Below, piece by piece: positions 18,071 through 28,230 of a stretch of 64,000 bases of DNA (position 1 is the first letter of the stretch; the number at the start of each line of letters is the position of its first letter). The DNA comes from Phocaeicola vulgatus (GTDB lineage Bacteria; Bacteroidota; Bacteroidia; Bacteroidales; Tannerellaceae): positions 1,319,001-1,383,000 of the forward strand of contig CP091733.1 of NCBI GenBank assembly GCA_022009975.1. The letters run 5' to 3'. Below the pieces are notes generated by a model. The model did not search any database. It saw only the letters and a list, made by a program, of their open reading frames with translations, and was not told where the DNA came from. The position numbers and the translations under genes were made by a program.

Positions 18071-20635
18071 ATGAAAGAAAACTATTCGGAACAATTAAGG
18101 GATGTGATAGAATATAGCCGTGAAGAAGCAGGACGACTGCAAAACAGCTATATCGGTCCTGAACATTTGATGTTAGGCATTATCCGTGAAGGGGAATGCC
18201 ATGCTTATCAAATATTGGAAGGTTTGCATATCAATCCGTTTACATTGAAGAGACTAATCGAACAAGAAATAAAGAATACAGTTGACATGGATTATTCTTC
18301 ACAAGAGATAACGGTTAGTAAAAGCACTCAAAAAGTATTACGGGAAAGTATATCTGAAAGCGTCATGCTGCATAGCAATAAAATCGGGACGGAACATTTG
18401 TTATTGGCAATCCTGAAAGAAGAGAATATAGCTTCTCGTTTTTTGAATGATTCAGGTGTCACTTACGAAATGGTGCTTGAAGAGATTAAATCAAATAGAG
18501 GAGATGAATCAAGCTTGTTCCAAGATTTGCAAGAGCAAGAGATAGAAGATGGCTTCACGGATGACGATGAAGATGAGGATGACGAGGATGATTTCCAAAA
18601 AGGCAGAAGCGCACAACACTCTTCTGGCACAGCAAATCCGTCTCAAGGAAAATCCTCTTCCGACACACCTGTGTTAGACAACTTTGGCACAGACATGACT
18701 CGTGCGGCTTCCGAGAATCGTCTTGACCCAGTCGTGGGAAGAGAAAAAGAGATAGAACGTGTAGCTCAAATTCTAAGCCGCCGCAAGAAGAACAACCCCG
18801 TGTTGATTGGTGAACCAGGTGTGGGAAAATCTGCTATTGTCGAAGGATTGGCAATGCGTATTGTACAACGTAAGGTGTCCCGCATCCTTTTTGACAAACG
18901 AGTCATAAGTTTGGACATGGCTTCAATCGTTGCCGGCACAAAATACCGCGGACAGTTTGAAGAACGTATCAAAGCTATACTTAATGAATTGCAGAAGAAT
19001 CCAAACATCGTTCTATTTATAGATGAAATCCATACAATCGTCGGTGCGGGTTCCGCTTCCGGATCAATGGATGCTGCCAACTTATTAAAGCCGGCTTTGG
19101 CAAGAGGGGAAATCCAATGCATCGGTGCTACGACATTGGACGAGTATAGAAAGAACATCGAAAAAGATGGAGCGTTGGAACGCCGTTTCCAAAAAATCAT
19201 TGTCGATCCGACAACCCCGGAAGAGACTTTGCAGATTTTGGAAAACATAAAAGACAGGTATGAAGAACATCATAATGTCTTTTACACTCCTGATGCATTA
19301 AAAGCTTGCGTCAAATTGACAGAGCGCTACATCAGTGACAGGAATTTCCCGGATAAAGCCATAGATGCTTTAGACGAAGCAGGCTCGCGTGTCCATATTT
19401 CCAATATTATCGTACCTAAGAATATTGAAGAACTGGAACAAAAGATAGAAGAGACGAAAAGTCAGAAGATGGACGCTGTCAAGTCTCAGAATTTCGAGTT
19501 GGCTGCCAGCTTCAGGGATAAAGAAAGGGAATGTATTTCCGCATTGGAAGCAGCGAAAGCAAGATGGGAAAAGGAGATGCAGGAGCATCGCGAAACCGTT
19601 GACGAGGACAAGATTGCCGAAGTGGTGGCAATGATGTCCGGCGTTCCTGTCCAGCGAATTGCCAAAGCGGAGAATGCTCGTTTGCTTGAAATGGCAGATG
19701 TCTTGAAAGGAAAAGTTATCGGTCAAGACGAAGCTGTGTTGAAAGTGGTGAAAGCAATCCAACGTAACCGGATTGGATTGAAAGACCCTAACAAACCTAT
19801 CGGAACTTTCATGTTCTTAGGTCCGACCGGTGTGGGAAAAACCTATTTGGCAAAGAAGATAGCAGAATACTTATTCGACTCGGCTGATGCGTTGATTCGT
19901 ATCGACATGAGCGAATACTTAGAGAAATTTGCTGTTTCCAGATTGGTGGGTGCGCCTCCGGGATATGTTGGTTACGAAGAAGGTGGTCAATTGACCGAGA
20001 AAGTCCGTCGCAAACCTTATTCTGTTGTTTTATTGGACGAAATAGAAAAGGCTCATCCGGATGTGTTCAACCTGTTGCTTCAAGTATTGGACGATGGCAG
20101 ATTGACAGACAGCTTCGGGCGTTGCATAGACTTCAGGAATACGATTATTATCATGACTTCCAATATCGGAACACGACAACTGAAAGATTTCGGCCGAGGC
20201 GTCGGATTCAGCACTCCATCCACAAATGGAGAAGTCGATAAGGATTTTTCAAGGAGTGTTATCCAAAAGGCATTGAACAAAGCTTTTGCTCCAGAGTTTA
20301 TTAATCGAATAGACGACATAGTCATGTTCGACCAATTGGACAAGGAGGCGATACGGAAAATCATTGACATTGAACTACAAGGATTGTATAAACGTGTCAC
20401 TGATTTGGGCTATACATTAGAGTTGACCGATGCCGCTAAGGATTTTGTAGCGACTAAGGGTTACGATGTACAATTTGGAGCACGTCCTTTGCGCCGAGCT
20501 ATTCAAAAATACATCGAAGATGAAATGGCAGAACTTATCATCCGCGCTTCTGTTGGCGAAGGCAGTACGATTGTTATCGATTTTGATGCAAACGAGCAAC
20601 GCATTGTTTCTTCAACGAAAAACAAAGAGGAGTAA
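18071..20635 (+). CDS. clpC: ATP-dependent Clp protease ATP-binding subunit ClpC
   Basis: Complete 854-residue AAA+ unfoldase feeding substrates to ClpP. Two N-terminal Clp repeats (YIGPEHLMLGI and KIGTEHLLLAI) bind substrates or adaptors. An acidic linker (~155-180) follows, then the first AAA domain (GEPGVGKS at ~246, DEIHTIVGAG), a short middle domain with a UVR-like segment (~440-480), and the second AAA domain (GPTGVGKT at ~588, DEIEKAHPDVF). VGF in GRGVGFSTPS (~710) fits the ClpP-docking loop. The short middle domain distinguishes it from ClpB. Confidence 0.96.
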   Translation: MKENYSEQLRDVIEYSREEAGRLQNSYIGPEHLMLGIIREGECHAYQILEGLHINPFTLKRLIEQEIKNTVDMDYSSQEITVSKSTQKVLRESISESVMLHSNKIGTEHLLLAILKEENIASRFLNDSGVTYEMVLEEIKSNRGDESSLFQDLQEQEIEDGFTDDDEDEDDEDDFQKGRSAQHSSGTANPSQGKSSSDTPVLDNFGTDMTRAASENRLDPVVGREKEIERVAQILSRRKKNNPVLIGEPGVGKSAIVEGLAMRIVQRKVSRILFDKRVISLDMASIVAGTKYRGQFEERIKAILNELQKNPNIVLFIDEIHTIVGAGSASGSMDAANLLKPALARGEIQCIGATTLDEYRKNIEKDGALERRFQKIIVDPTTPEETLQILENIKDRYEEHHNVFYTPDALKACVKLTERYISDRNFPDKAIDALDEAGSRVHISNIIVPKNIEELEQKIEETKSQKMDAVKSQNFELAASFRDKERECISALEAAKARWEKEMQEHRETVDEDKIAEVVAMMSGVPVQRIAKAENARLLEMADVLKGKVIGQDEAVLKVVKAIQRNRIGLKDPNKPIGTFMFLGPTGVGKTYLAKKIAEYLFDSADALIRIDMSEYLEKFAVSRLVGAPPGYVGYEEGGQLTEKVRRKPYSVVLLDEIEKAHPDVFNLLLQVLDDGRLTDSFGRCIDFRNTIIIMTSNIGTRQLKDFGRGVGFSTPSTNGEVDKDFSRSVIQKALNKAFAPEFINRIDDIVMFDQLDKEAIRKIIDIELQGLYKRVTDLGYTLELTDAAKDFVATKGYDVQFGARPLRRAIQKYIEDEMAELIIRASVGEGSTIVIDFDANEQRIVSSTKNKEE

Positions 20636-20649
20636 ATCAATTTAGATAC

Positions 20650-20685
20650 GGGGCAGCGTCAAAATGAATGTTTGGATGCTGCCCC
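20650..20685 (+). terminator. Dispersed hairpin acting as clpC terminator (copy 1)
   Basis: GGGGCAGCGTCAAA and its partner GGATGCTGCCCC form a GC-rich stem 15 bases after the clpC stop, followed by TTTAA. The same hairpin type follows four other genes in this window. Confidence 0.7.
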
Positions 20686-20690
20686 TTTAA

Positions 20691-20798
20691 GGTGCGTCAG
20701 AATTAGCAAAATGCGAGGTGCTGAGGATGAGACCGGCAGGAATTTACTGATGTAAATGACTGATATCGCATTCCGAAAGCAATGAATGATGACAAACC
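20691..20798. repeat. Short TIR element next to hairpin (copy 1)
   Basis: Starts GGTGCGTCAGAATTAGCAAA and ends TGACAAACC, a decayed inverted copy of the start. The internal words GAGGATGAGAC and ATTCCGAAAG are shared with the 30897-30998 copy. No coding capacity. It fills the space between clpC and fhs. Confidence 0.65.
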
Positions 20799-20837
20799 GA
20801 TTTTATTTAGCGTATAAACTAAGTAAACATATACATC

Positions 20838-22505
20838 ATGAGAACAGACATTGAAATAGCAAGAGAAACGCCATTGAAAAAAATTAAGGAAGTCGCTACG
20901 GAGATTGGCATTCCGAGAGAAGAGGTTCAAAACTACGGCAGATATATTGCTAAAGTTCCTATCCATTTGATTGATGAACAAAAGATAAAGAAGCATAAAC
21001 TGATATTGGTGACAGCCATTACGCCTAACAAAGCTGGCGTTGGTAAAACGACAGTCTCTATCGGATTGGCGTTGGGACTGAACCGTATCGGGAAAAAGGC
21101 GATTGTTGCCTTAAGAGAACCTTCTTTGGGCCCGTGTTTCGGTTTGAAAGGTGGCGCAGCTGGTGGAGGTCATGCGCAAGTGCTCCCGATGGAGAATATC
21201 AATCTCCACTTCACTGGTGATTTTCACGCCATCACTTCCGCACATAATATGATTACTGCGTTGTTAGACAATTATCTTTATCACAATAGAAGCAAAGGTG
21301 CCATACTGAAAGAAATCAAATGGAAACGAGTTTTGGATGTGAACGATCGAGGTCTACGTAGTATTGTTACAGGATTGGGCGGACAAGCGAATGGCATTCC
21401 GACTGAAACAGGATTTGATATCACTCCGGCTTCAGAAATAATGGCAATCCTTTGTCTTTCAACAGACATTGATGATTTGAAGCGTCGCATCGGAAACATT
21501 CTTTTAGGATACACTTTCGACAACAAGCCTTTTACTGTAAACGATTTGGGAGTTGCCGGAGCGATTACGGCTTTGTTGAAAGACGCACTACTTCCAAACA
21601 TTGTCCAAACGACAGAAAACAGTGCCGCATTTGTGCATGGCGGTCCATTTGCCAACATTGCACATGGATGTAATTCCATACTTGCGACCAAGATGGCTTT
21701 GACTTATGGCGATTATGCAATTACAGAAGCAGGGTTCGGAGCCGATTTGGGTGCGGAGAAGTTCTTTGATATCAAATGCCGTAAAGCGGGATTGCAACCG
21801 GATTTGACTGTGATTGTGGCAACAGCACAAAGCCTTAAATTACATGGCGGAGCTGATGAAACGGAGATAAAGAAACCGAATATGGCGTGCCTGATGAAAG
21901 GCTTGGAGAACTTAGATAAACACATTGAGAACATTCAAGGATTTGGGCAAAAGGTTATCGTCACATTTAACAGGTTCGCCTGTGACTCGCAAGAAGAGAT
22001 TGATTTGGTGGCAACACACTGTAAAGAAAAAGGAGTTGGATTTGCCCTTAACACAGTCTTTGCTGATGGAGGCAAAGGAGGCGAAGAATTAGCCCGTTTG
22101 GTTGTTGAGACAATTGAAAGCAGTCCGACCACTCCATTGCAGTTTGCCTATAATGATTCCGACTCCGTCTGTGAGAAGATTGAGAAAGTGACTAAAAAGA
22201 TTTACGGGGCAGGTTCTGTGGTTTATGCCTCTTTAGCAGAAAAGAAGTTGAAGCAAATCGAGGAATTGGGCATTTCCCACTATCCGATATGTATTGCCAA
22301 GACACAGTATTCATTCTCTTCCGACCCTAAAGCCCACGGTGTTGTCAAAGGCTTTGAACTGAAAGTTAGAGATATTATCATCAATAATGGTGCAGAAATG
22401 ATTGTAGTTATTATGGGCGAAATCATGCGTATGCCAGGATTGCCCAAAGAACCTCAAGCATTGCATATTGATGTAGTAAATGGCGATATTGAAGGTTTAA
22501 GCTAA
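20838..22505 (+). CDS. fhs: Formate-tetrahydrofolate ligase
   Basis: Complete 555-residue enzyme making 10-formyl-tetrahydrofolate from formate, THF and ATP. The nucleotide loop is [19 protein letters not shown] (~63-81). [20 protein letters not shown] and [12 protein letters not shown] are further family signatures. Length is normal for bacterial monofunctional Fhs. It links formate to purine and methionine one-carbon units. Confidence 0.96.
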   Translation: MRTDIEIARETPLKKIKEVATEIGIPREEVQNYGRYIAKVPIHLIDEQKIKKHKLILVTAITPNKAGVGKTTVSIGLALGLNRIGKKAIVALREPSLGPCFGLKGGAAGGGHAQVLPMENINLHFTGDFHAITSAHNMITALLDNYLYHNRSKGAILKEIKWKRVLDVNDRGLRSIVTGLGGQANGIPTETGFDITPASEIMAILCLSTDIDDLKRRIGNILLGYTFDNKPFTVNDLGVAGAITALLKDALLPNIVQTTENSAAFVHGGPFANIAHGCNSILATKMALTYGDYAITEAGFGADLGAEKFFDIKCRKAGLQPDLTVIVATAQSLKLHGGADETEIKKPNMACLMKGLENLDKHIENIQGFGQKVIVTFNRFACDSQEEIDLVATHCKEKGVGFALNTVFADGGKGGEELARLVVETIESSPTTPLQFAYNDSDSVCEKIEKVTKKIYGAGSVVYASLAEKKLKQIEELGISHYPICIAKTQYSFSSDPKAHGVVKGFELKVRDIIINNGAEMIVVIMGEIMRMPGLPKEPQALHIDVVNGDIEGLS

Positions 22506-22515
22506 TTGTAAATAA

Positions 22516-22553
22516 AAAGCGAAGAGGTTGCAACTGGACAGCCACTTCGCTTT
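22516..22553 (+). terminator. Bidirectional terminator between fhs and the S9 peptidase
   Basis: AAAGCGAAG (22516-22524) pairs with CTTCGCTTT (22545-22553), with an inner GGTTG/CAGCC extension and T-rich flanks. It serves the two convergent genes. Confidence 0.8.
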
Positions 22554-22565
22554 ATTTATTATCTC

Positions 22566-25036
22566 TTACAAATCACGTTTCGGATAAAGAGCTTCCCACC
22601 ATTCCGGTTCATCCTTTAGCCATTTGGCAAACCAAGCAAAGATGGTGTTCTGCCATTTTGTACGTTTGCTATAATCTACGATATGATGGTCTTGTTTGTC
22701 TACTTGTACAAACTCAACCTCTTTTCCTAAAATCTTCATCGCTGCGAACATTTGGATGCTCTCTCCTATCGGCACGTTTGTATCTGCATTTCCATGCAGC
22801 AACAACAACGGAGTTTGGATTTTATCGGCATGGAATAACGGACTATGTTCCGTGTAAAACTCCGGTGCATTCCAAGGATAAGTATTCGTGTTAGCTGTCG
22901 AGCAATAACCAATTCCCCAATATCCTTCACCCCAATAACTGCTCAGTGCACTAATTCCCGCATGACTTATGGCAGCAGCAAACAAATCCGTTTTAGTTTG
23001 CAAATACTGTGTCATGAATCCGCCGTAGCTGGCTCCGATACATCCAATCTTGGATTTATCCACAAACGGATGTTCTTTGCAGAATTGCTTTGTCCCTTGG
23101 ATAATCTCGTCAGCTGTTTTTGTGCCCCAAGCATTGACGTGGCGAGCAGAAAATTCCTGTCCGAATCCTGTTGCTCCGCTTGGATTTATTATATAGACTA
23201 CATATCCTTGTGCGGCATACATGTGGGAAGCATATCGTCCTTCAAAGTTTCTACCAGTCGGAGTCGTTCCTCCATAATAATTAACGATAAGCGGATATTT
23301 CTTGTTCGGGTCGAAATGAGGAGGCAAGTAATATCTTCCCTGGATCATTGTGCCATCAGCCGATTTAAAGTTCCATTCCTGCACTTCTCCCAACACAACA
23401 TCTTTCAATTTCTCTTCAGACAGATCATCAATCTTGCTGCAATTCCCTTTATCCGTCTGATAAGCATAAACACGATTGGCATTGGATGCGCTTTGTCCTA
23501 TGCAATACAACATAGAACTGTTATTGGAAAGGGAGAAATCCTTAATGACATCTTCAGGAATGTCCAAACGCTTGATTTCTCCATTGTCAGGATTGCAACG
23601 GAAAATCCGCACACAGTCTTGGTCTTCTGCCATCAGATATATCTTTCCGTCAGCTTTGTTCCAAATGGCACGGCTCACAGTCGGATTGAAATCTTTTGTC
23701 AAGGCTTTTGCCTTTTTGGTTGCCAAATCATAAATAAACAACTGGACATCGTATTGGTTAGGCAATTGTCCTTTGCGGATATTCAAACCGATATTATCAA
23801 ATGCTTCGCCTGTTCCAAAGACAAGCAATTGCTTGCCATCCGGAGAAAACAAAGCACTGTTTTCATGCTTCCTCTCCGTCCATATCGTTTCGGTTTCCAA
23901 CGTTTGCAAATCCAACTTATAGAGAGAAGAACGGCTGAATGGCACAGAAGTATAAATAGATTCGCTTGTACCGAACAGCAAATAACGTCCATCCGCACTT
24001 ACGCCCTGAATGGAAGTTGAATGGTGCCCAAATGTCAATTGCTGATACAAACCGCTCTTTAAGTCATATCGCCAAATCAGATAACGATCCCTGAATCCGG
24101 GAACCCGGTCATTCGGTTCCAAAACCCGCATGATTTCCTTATCCTCTTTCGGTCCCTCCTCTTTCACCATATAAAGTAACGACGATTCATCAGGAGTCAT
24201 GTCAAAATAGCCTTCCGGGATGGATTCGCCCAGCACTTCCTCTTTCAGCGTCTGCGGGTCAACAACAATCAGCTTGTTTCCTTTCAGCCCTTTGCGAACC
24301 AAATAGAATCGTTCACTCTTTGGCATCCAAGTCGTATTCGCCAATTCTGTTCCTTGCATTACCACTTTTCCGTCTGCCGTTCTCAACTGAGCTAACTGTT
24401 CTGAGCTTCCTCCCGGATAACGATCCACGTATGTTATCAATACATATTTGCCCTGCGGGGAAACACGGGTTGCGACCACATCATGTCCGGTCATTACATC
24501 CTGCAAAGTGTACCGCTTTTCAGGAAGAGATGAGGCGGTTACTTCCGCATCATCCATATCGGTTTTATATACAGCTTCGATGGCAGCTTCTTTACCGGCT
24601 TCCGCCAAATATTTCACCTGCACTTCATAACGTTTCGGTTCCAATATCAGTTCCGATTCGGCATTCACCTTCCCCCCGTCCACGAATACTTGGTAATCGC
24701 CCGGAGCTTTCACGCTCAACGACCCTTTCGTATAACGAGTACTATTCAAATAGAAAGTATAATAATGTATAGCATATCCCTTTTGAGGAATATCCACACG
24801 GCATTTCCCGTCCTCGGCGGAAACGACATTCGCAGCGTCCTTCACTTTGTCCAAAGAGATAGTTGTATTCAACAAGACTCGTGGGTCAAAAGCTTTGCCC
24901 TTCACATCCACACTGTCCACCAAGATGGGTTGTTTGATTGCAAAAGGTCCAGCATGGCGGTATTGCAACACTTTCACATCTTTCGCTTGTGCCAATGAAC
25001 AAAGCAAAGGGAAGCCAATATATATACTTTTTTCAT
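22566..25036 (-). CDS. S9 family (prolyl oligopeptidase/DPP IV-like) serine peptidase, frameshifted in the signal peptide
   Basis: About 823 residues. A beta-propeller N-terminal domain (blades with AIWNKADGKIYLMAED-type motifs) gates an alpha/beta hydrolase domain. The nucleophile is the Ser of GASYGG (~667), the acid is in HGNADTNVP (~750) and the base His in KQDHHI (~785). Such enzymes trim dipeptides or oligopeptides after proline or other residues in the periplasm. The start ATG 25036 gives signal MKKVYILASL; a missing T near 25010 breaks it before LLCSLAQA, so only a TTG at 25007 is in frame as sequenced. Cleavage specificity is not decided by sequence. Confidence 0.88.
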
Positions 25037-25069
25037 GATAATTATTTTTATTGATTCTCTATTTATTCC

Positions 25070-25874
25070 TTATTTGACCTTGGTTTCTGTCGCTTCTTCC
25101 AATGCCTTCTTATTGATATCTTGCATGATTAATCCTGCCATTGTGAATCCAAAGATTGCAGTAATATGGGCTACCGATCCATTGGTTTGAACTTTGGGAC
25201 TACGCCATTCAGGATTGACGGTATTAGCGTTCTCGCAATCTTCATTAAGTTCCGGAGAAGCAGAGCCTGCACCTACGTTTTTCAAAAGCTCTTCGCTGTA
25301 CACGCACTTGAACTTCTTTCCAGGGAACAGTTTGCTCTTTTTGAATTTCCGCCTCAAAGCTGCTGCCAATGGGCAACCTTTCACCTTCCAGAACTCGGCA
25401 ACGGCAATTTTCGTAGGATCCATTTTCAAGGCTGCGCCCATGGATGAAACGAACACGGCATCCGTTTCACAAGCTTTGCGTATCAACAAGGCTTTATTGT
25501 CCAAGCTGTCGATGGCATCAACAATATAATCATACGTTTCTATATGGAAAGAGTCCGCTGTCTCTGCCGAATAAACCTGCTGCAAGGCGGTTATTTCCGC
25601 ATCCGGATTAATCTCCAACAGCCGTTTTTTCAAGGCTTCCACCTTCACTTCCCCCACGGTTTGCATCGTAGCCATCAGCTGGCGATTCACATTGGATGTG
25701 CACACGCAGTCTGAATCGACTATTGTCATGTGCTGAATACCCGAACGGATTAAACACTCCACGCACCAACTTCCTACGCCTCCCACGCCAAACGATAATA
25801 CGTTTTTGTTGGATAGCGTTCATCACCTTATCGCCTAAAAGTAACTCCGTACGTTTAAATATGCCTCTTTCCAT
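25070..25874 (-). CDS. tcdA: tRNA threonylcarbamoyladenosine dehydratase (E1-like), frameshifted
   Basis: Begins MERGIFKRTELLLGD. It has the nucleotide-binding GVGGVGSWCVECLIRSGI region, then VDSDCVCTSNVNRQL and YDYIVDAIDSLDNKALLI, which mark TcdA/CsdL. The enzyme uses ATP to cyclise t6A37 of ANN-decoding tRNAs to ct6A. SSMGAALKMDPTKI and GSVAHITAIFGFTMAG complete the family pattern. The frame is broken near 25791, just before GVGGVGSW, probably by lost T in a homopolymer. ATG 25874 chosen; a -7 box lies at 25970-25977. Confidence 0.88.
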
Positions 25875-25969
25875 ACTTATGAATTGCTTCGTTTTATTTT
25901 TGTCATGGTTGCAGCGTATGTTTATATTTTTAACCACACAGCCTCTATACAACTACAAAATGTACGTAA

Positions 25970-25977
25970 CAAAGATA
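25970..25977 (-). promoter_or_regulatory. -7 promoter box (TATCTTTG) of tcdA
   Basis: TATCTTTG on the minus strand about 95 bases before tcdA. The rest of 25875-26155, between the divergent tcdA and sialidase genes, shows no gene; the open frames there are AT-rich and fall across promoters. Confidence 0.6.
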
Positions 25978-26155
25978 CAAAGTTTTTCCAAATACCTTTA
26001 CTTGGCAAGCCGAAACTTCATGGATAGCCATATTGAGTTAAGTTTGAGCTTGCATCCAACATTTTATATTTTTCACTTATATGATAAGAGCTTTCTGACT
26101 TTGACGAAGTCTGGAAAAAAGCAAGCAGAAGTTCTCTTGCTATCATTAAATGTTG

Positions 26156-26163
26156 TAACTTTG
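26156..26163 (+). promoter_or_regulatory. -7 promoter box (TAACTTTG) of the sialidase gene
   Basis: TAACTTTG fits TAnnTTTG and lies 25-43 bases ahead of the two candidate start codons. Confidence 0.65.
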
Positions 26164-26205
26164 TGCCGTTTTTTTAAATAAATACTCATGCAAAAAGAAT
26201 CTTTA

Positions 26206-27393
26206 ATGAAAATCAATCGACATATCCATCAATGCCTTTTCTTAGGCGCATCTCTCCTATTCGCCTCCTGTTCCCAACAAGAAACAAATCAAGAGACAGT
26301 TGTATTTTCATCCGGTGAGGACGGTTATAAGAGTTACAGAATCCCAGCCATCATTCAACTTCCAAAAGGTGACCTTTTGGCGTTTTGTGAAGGGCGAGTA
26401 GATGGAGCCGGAGATTTCGGAAACATTCAAATTGTTATGAAAAGAAGTCATGACAATGGAAAAACATGGAGCGCAATCCAGACTGTAGCAAGCAACGGGA
26501 CATTGCAGGTCAGCAATCCTGCTCCAGTGTTTGACACGATGGATCCCGACTACCCGGACGGACGAATTTTCTTGTTTTACAACACAGGCAATGTCAGTGA
26601 ACCGGAAGTGTTGAAAGGTAATGGATTTAAACAATGTTGGTATGTCTCATCAAGCGACAAAGGACAATCTTGGTCGGATCCGGTAGAAATCACAAAAGAT
26701 GTCTTCCTTGCCAATCGGCCGGATATCGATTCACTCTATAATCATCCGGAAGATTGGCGTTATTATGCAAATACTCCGGGACATGCCATCCAATTGCAGG
26801 AAGGCGAGCACAAAGGAAGAATCTATGTGGCTGCCAACCATTCATACGGTGACCCGCAACCGAACGGGAAACATTACATCGCCCACGGTTTTTATACCGA
26901 CAATCATGGGAAGAGTTTCTCGCTTAGCAACAACATTGATTATCCGGGAAGCAATGAGTCAATGGCAGTCGAATTGTCAAACGGCACTCTGATGATGAAT
27001 AGCCGTAACCAGCAGGGAAACAAGAAAGCACGCATTGTCACACTGAGCCATGATGGTGGAACAACTTGGGAAAAGCCGACATTCGACACGACATTGATTG
27101 ACCCGGTATGCCAAGGCAGTATTGTTGCGCTCGGCGAAAAGGACGAGAAAAGCATCATTGCTTTCTGTAACAATGCGGACACATTGAACCGCAACAACTT
27201 GACTTTGCGCATCAGCTATGACAACGGACAAAATTGGAGCAAGAGCTATTTGATTTACGGAAACGATTCATTGCCGGAAAAGAACGATTATTCAGCCTAT
27301 TCGGATATTACATTGACTAATGAAGGCAAAGTGGGCATCTTGTATGAAAAGGATAATTACTCCAAAATTGTTTATACGACGATAAAGCCTTGA
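26206..27393 (+). CDS. Exo-alpha-sialidase, GH33 lipoprotein
   Basis: A roughly 395-residue lipoprotein (LLFASC lipobox) releasing terminal sialic acid from host mucin or other glycoconjugates. YRIP, the arginine-triad FRIP-type motif, is near residue 44. Asp boxes SHDNGKTW, SSDKGQSW, SHDGGTTW and SYDNGQNW mark propeller blades. GAGDFGN carries the likely catalytic acid/base Asp and DYSAYSDI the nucleophilic Tyr region. I chose ATG 26206, which gives a compact signal; ATG 26188 in the same frame adds six residues. No nan catabolic genes are adjacent; a PHP phosphatase follows by 17 bases. Confidence 0.92.
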   Translation: MKINRHIHQCLFLGASLLFASCSQQETNQETVVFSSGEDGYKSYRIPAIIQLPKGDLLAFCEGRVDGAGDFGNIQIVMKRSHDNGKTWSAIQTVASNGTLQVSNPAPVFDTMDPDYPDGRIFLFYNTGNVSEPEVLKGNGFKQCWYVSSSDKGQSWSDPVEITKDVFLANRPDIDSLYNHPEDWRYYANTPGHAIQLQEGEHKGRIYVAANHSYGDPQPNGKHYIAHGFYTDNHGKSFSLSNNIDYPGSNESMAVELSNGTLMMNSRNQQGNKKARIVTLSHDGGTTWEKPTFDTTLIDPVCQGSIVALGEKDEKSIIAFCNNADTLNRNNLTLRISYDNGQNWSKSYLIYGNDSLPEKNDYSAYSDITLTNEGKVGILYEKDNYSKIVYTTIKP

Positions 27394-27410
27394 GATAGTT
27401 TAGTTCAGAT

Positions 27411-28127
27411 ATGAATATTTTATTGGATATGCATACGCATACCATCGCAAGCGGGCATGCGTACAGTACATTACAAGAAATGGCTCATGCCGCATCGGAA
27501 AAAGGTTTGAAACTATTGGGGATTACGGAGCATGGACCTGCATTGCCAGGCTCTTGCCATCCCATCTATTTCGAGAACCTGCATGTCATTCCAAGGAATA
27601 TGTATGGAGTGGAACTGATGATTGGTGCGGAATTAAACATCCTCGATTACGAAGGGAACATCGATTTGAACGAACGTTACTGGCGGTTGCTCGACCATCG
27701 TATTGCCGGAATGCATTCAAAGTGTTATATTCCCGGAAGCATCGAACAAAACACGGATGCAATGTTAGGTACCATCCGGAATCCATTTGTGCAAATCATC
27801 AGCCATCCGGGTGACGGCACGGCAGACATTATGTTTGAGCCAGTGGTGCTGGAAGCAAAGAAAACGCACACTGTGCTCGAAATCAACAACAGTTCTTTGA
27901 ATCCGGTCCGACATAAGGAGAAAGCAAAGTCAAACAACTTAGAAATACTCCACCTGTGCAAACAATACGAAGTTCCGGTGATTTTGGGAAGCGATGCGCA
28001 TATTTCCTTTTCCATTGCGGATTACGGATATATTTATGAATTGTTACAAATAGCGGAGTTTCCGGATGAATTAATCCTAAACGACAAGCCGGATTTCTTC
28101 AAAAGCTATTTAAAGGAAACACCTTAA
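27411..28127 (+). CDS. PHP-domain phosphatase/phosphoesterase (YcdX-like)
   Basis: Complete 238-residue TIM-like metalloenzyme. MHTHTIASGHAYS (7-19) gives the first HxH metal ligands. GITEHGPALPGSCH, SHPGDG (~128) and GSDAHIS (~195) supply the remaining His/Asp residues of a trinuclear site. This matches the YcdX class of PHP hydrolases. It is probably co-transcribed with the sialidase. The substrate is unknown. Confidence 0.88.
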   Translation: MNILLDMHTHTIASGHAYSTLQEMAHAASEKGLKLLGITEHGPALPGSCHPIYFENLHVIPRNMYGVELMIGAELNILDYEGNIDLNERYWRLLDHRIAGMHSKCYIPGSIEQNTDAMLGTIRNPFVQIISHPGDGTADIMFEPVVLEAKKTHTVLEINNSSLNPVRHKEKAKSNNLEILHLCKQYEVPVILGSDAHISFSIADYGYIYELLQIAEFPDELILNDKPDFFKSYLKETP

Positions 28128-28164
28128 CTTAATTTGTAAAAGACATTTTATAAATTAACCTAAG
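28123..28164. promoter_or_regulatory. 42-bp AT-rich dyad upstream of the DUF362/ferredoxin operon
   Basis: Arms CTTAACTTAATTTGTAAAA (28123-28141) and TTTTATAAATTAACCTAAG (28146-28164) pair at 16 of 19 positions around GACA. The dyad ends just ahead of the likely -33 TTTG (28168-28171). It could be an activator site, or an AT-rich terminator for the PHP gene, whose stop it touches. Confidence 0.45.
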
Positions 28165-28192
28165 ATGTTTGCTTTGTCTTTTCATTTTTTAT

Positions 28193-28200
28193 TACTTTTG
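28193..28200 (+). promoter_or_regulatory. Promoter (TACTTTTG) of the DUF362/4Fe-4S operon
   Basis: TACTTTTG fits the -7 box, with TTTG 21 bases upstream at 28168-28171. The leader is about 25 bases. Confidence 0.65.
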
Positions 28201-28230
28201 CTCATTATGCGAATATAAATTTACGATAAC

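Noticed and set aside
22845..24020. A 391-codon open frame on the plus strand opposite the S9 peptidase gene
   Set aside because: The opposite strand carries an intact catalytic triad and propeller; this frame shows no motif and no promoter.
26188..28127. Sialidase and PHP phosphatase as part of a sialic-acid catabolic cluster
   Set aside because: No nanA, nanK, epimerase or transporter gene is near; the pairing may be incidental.
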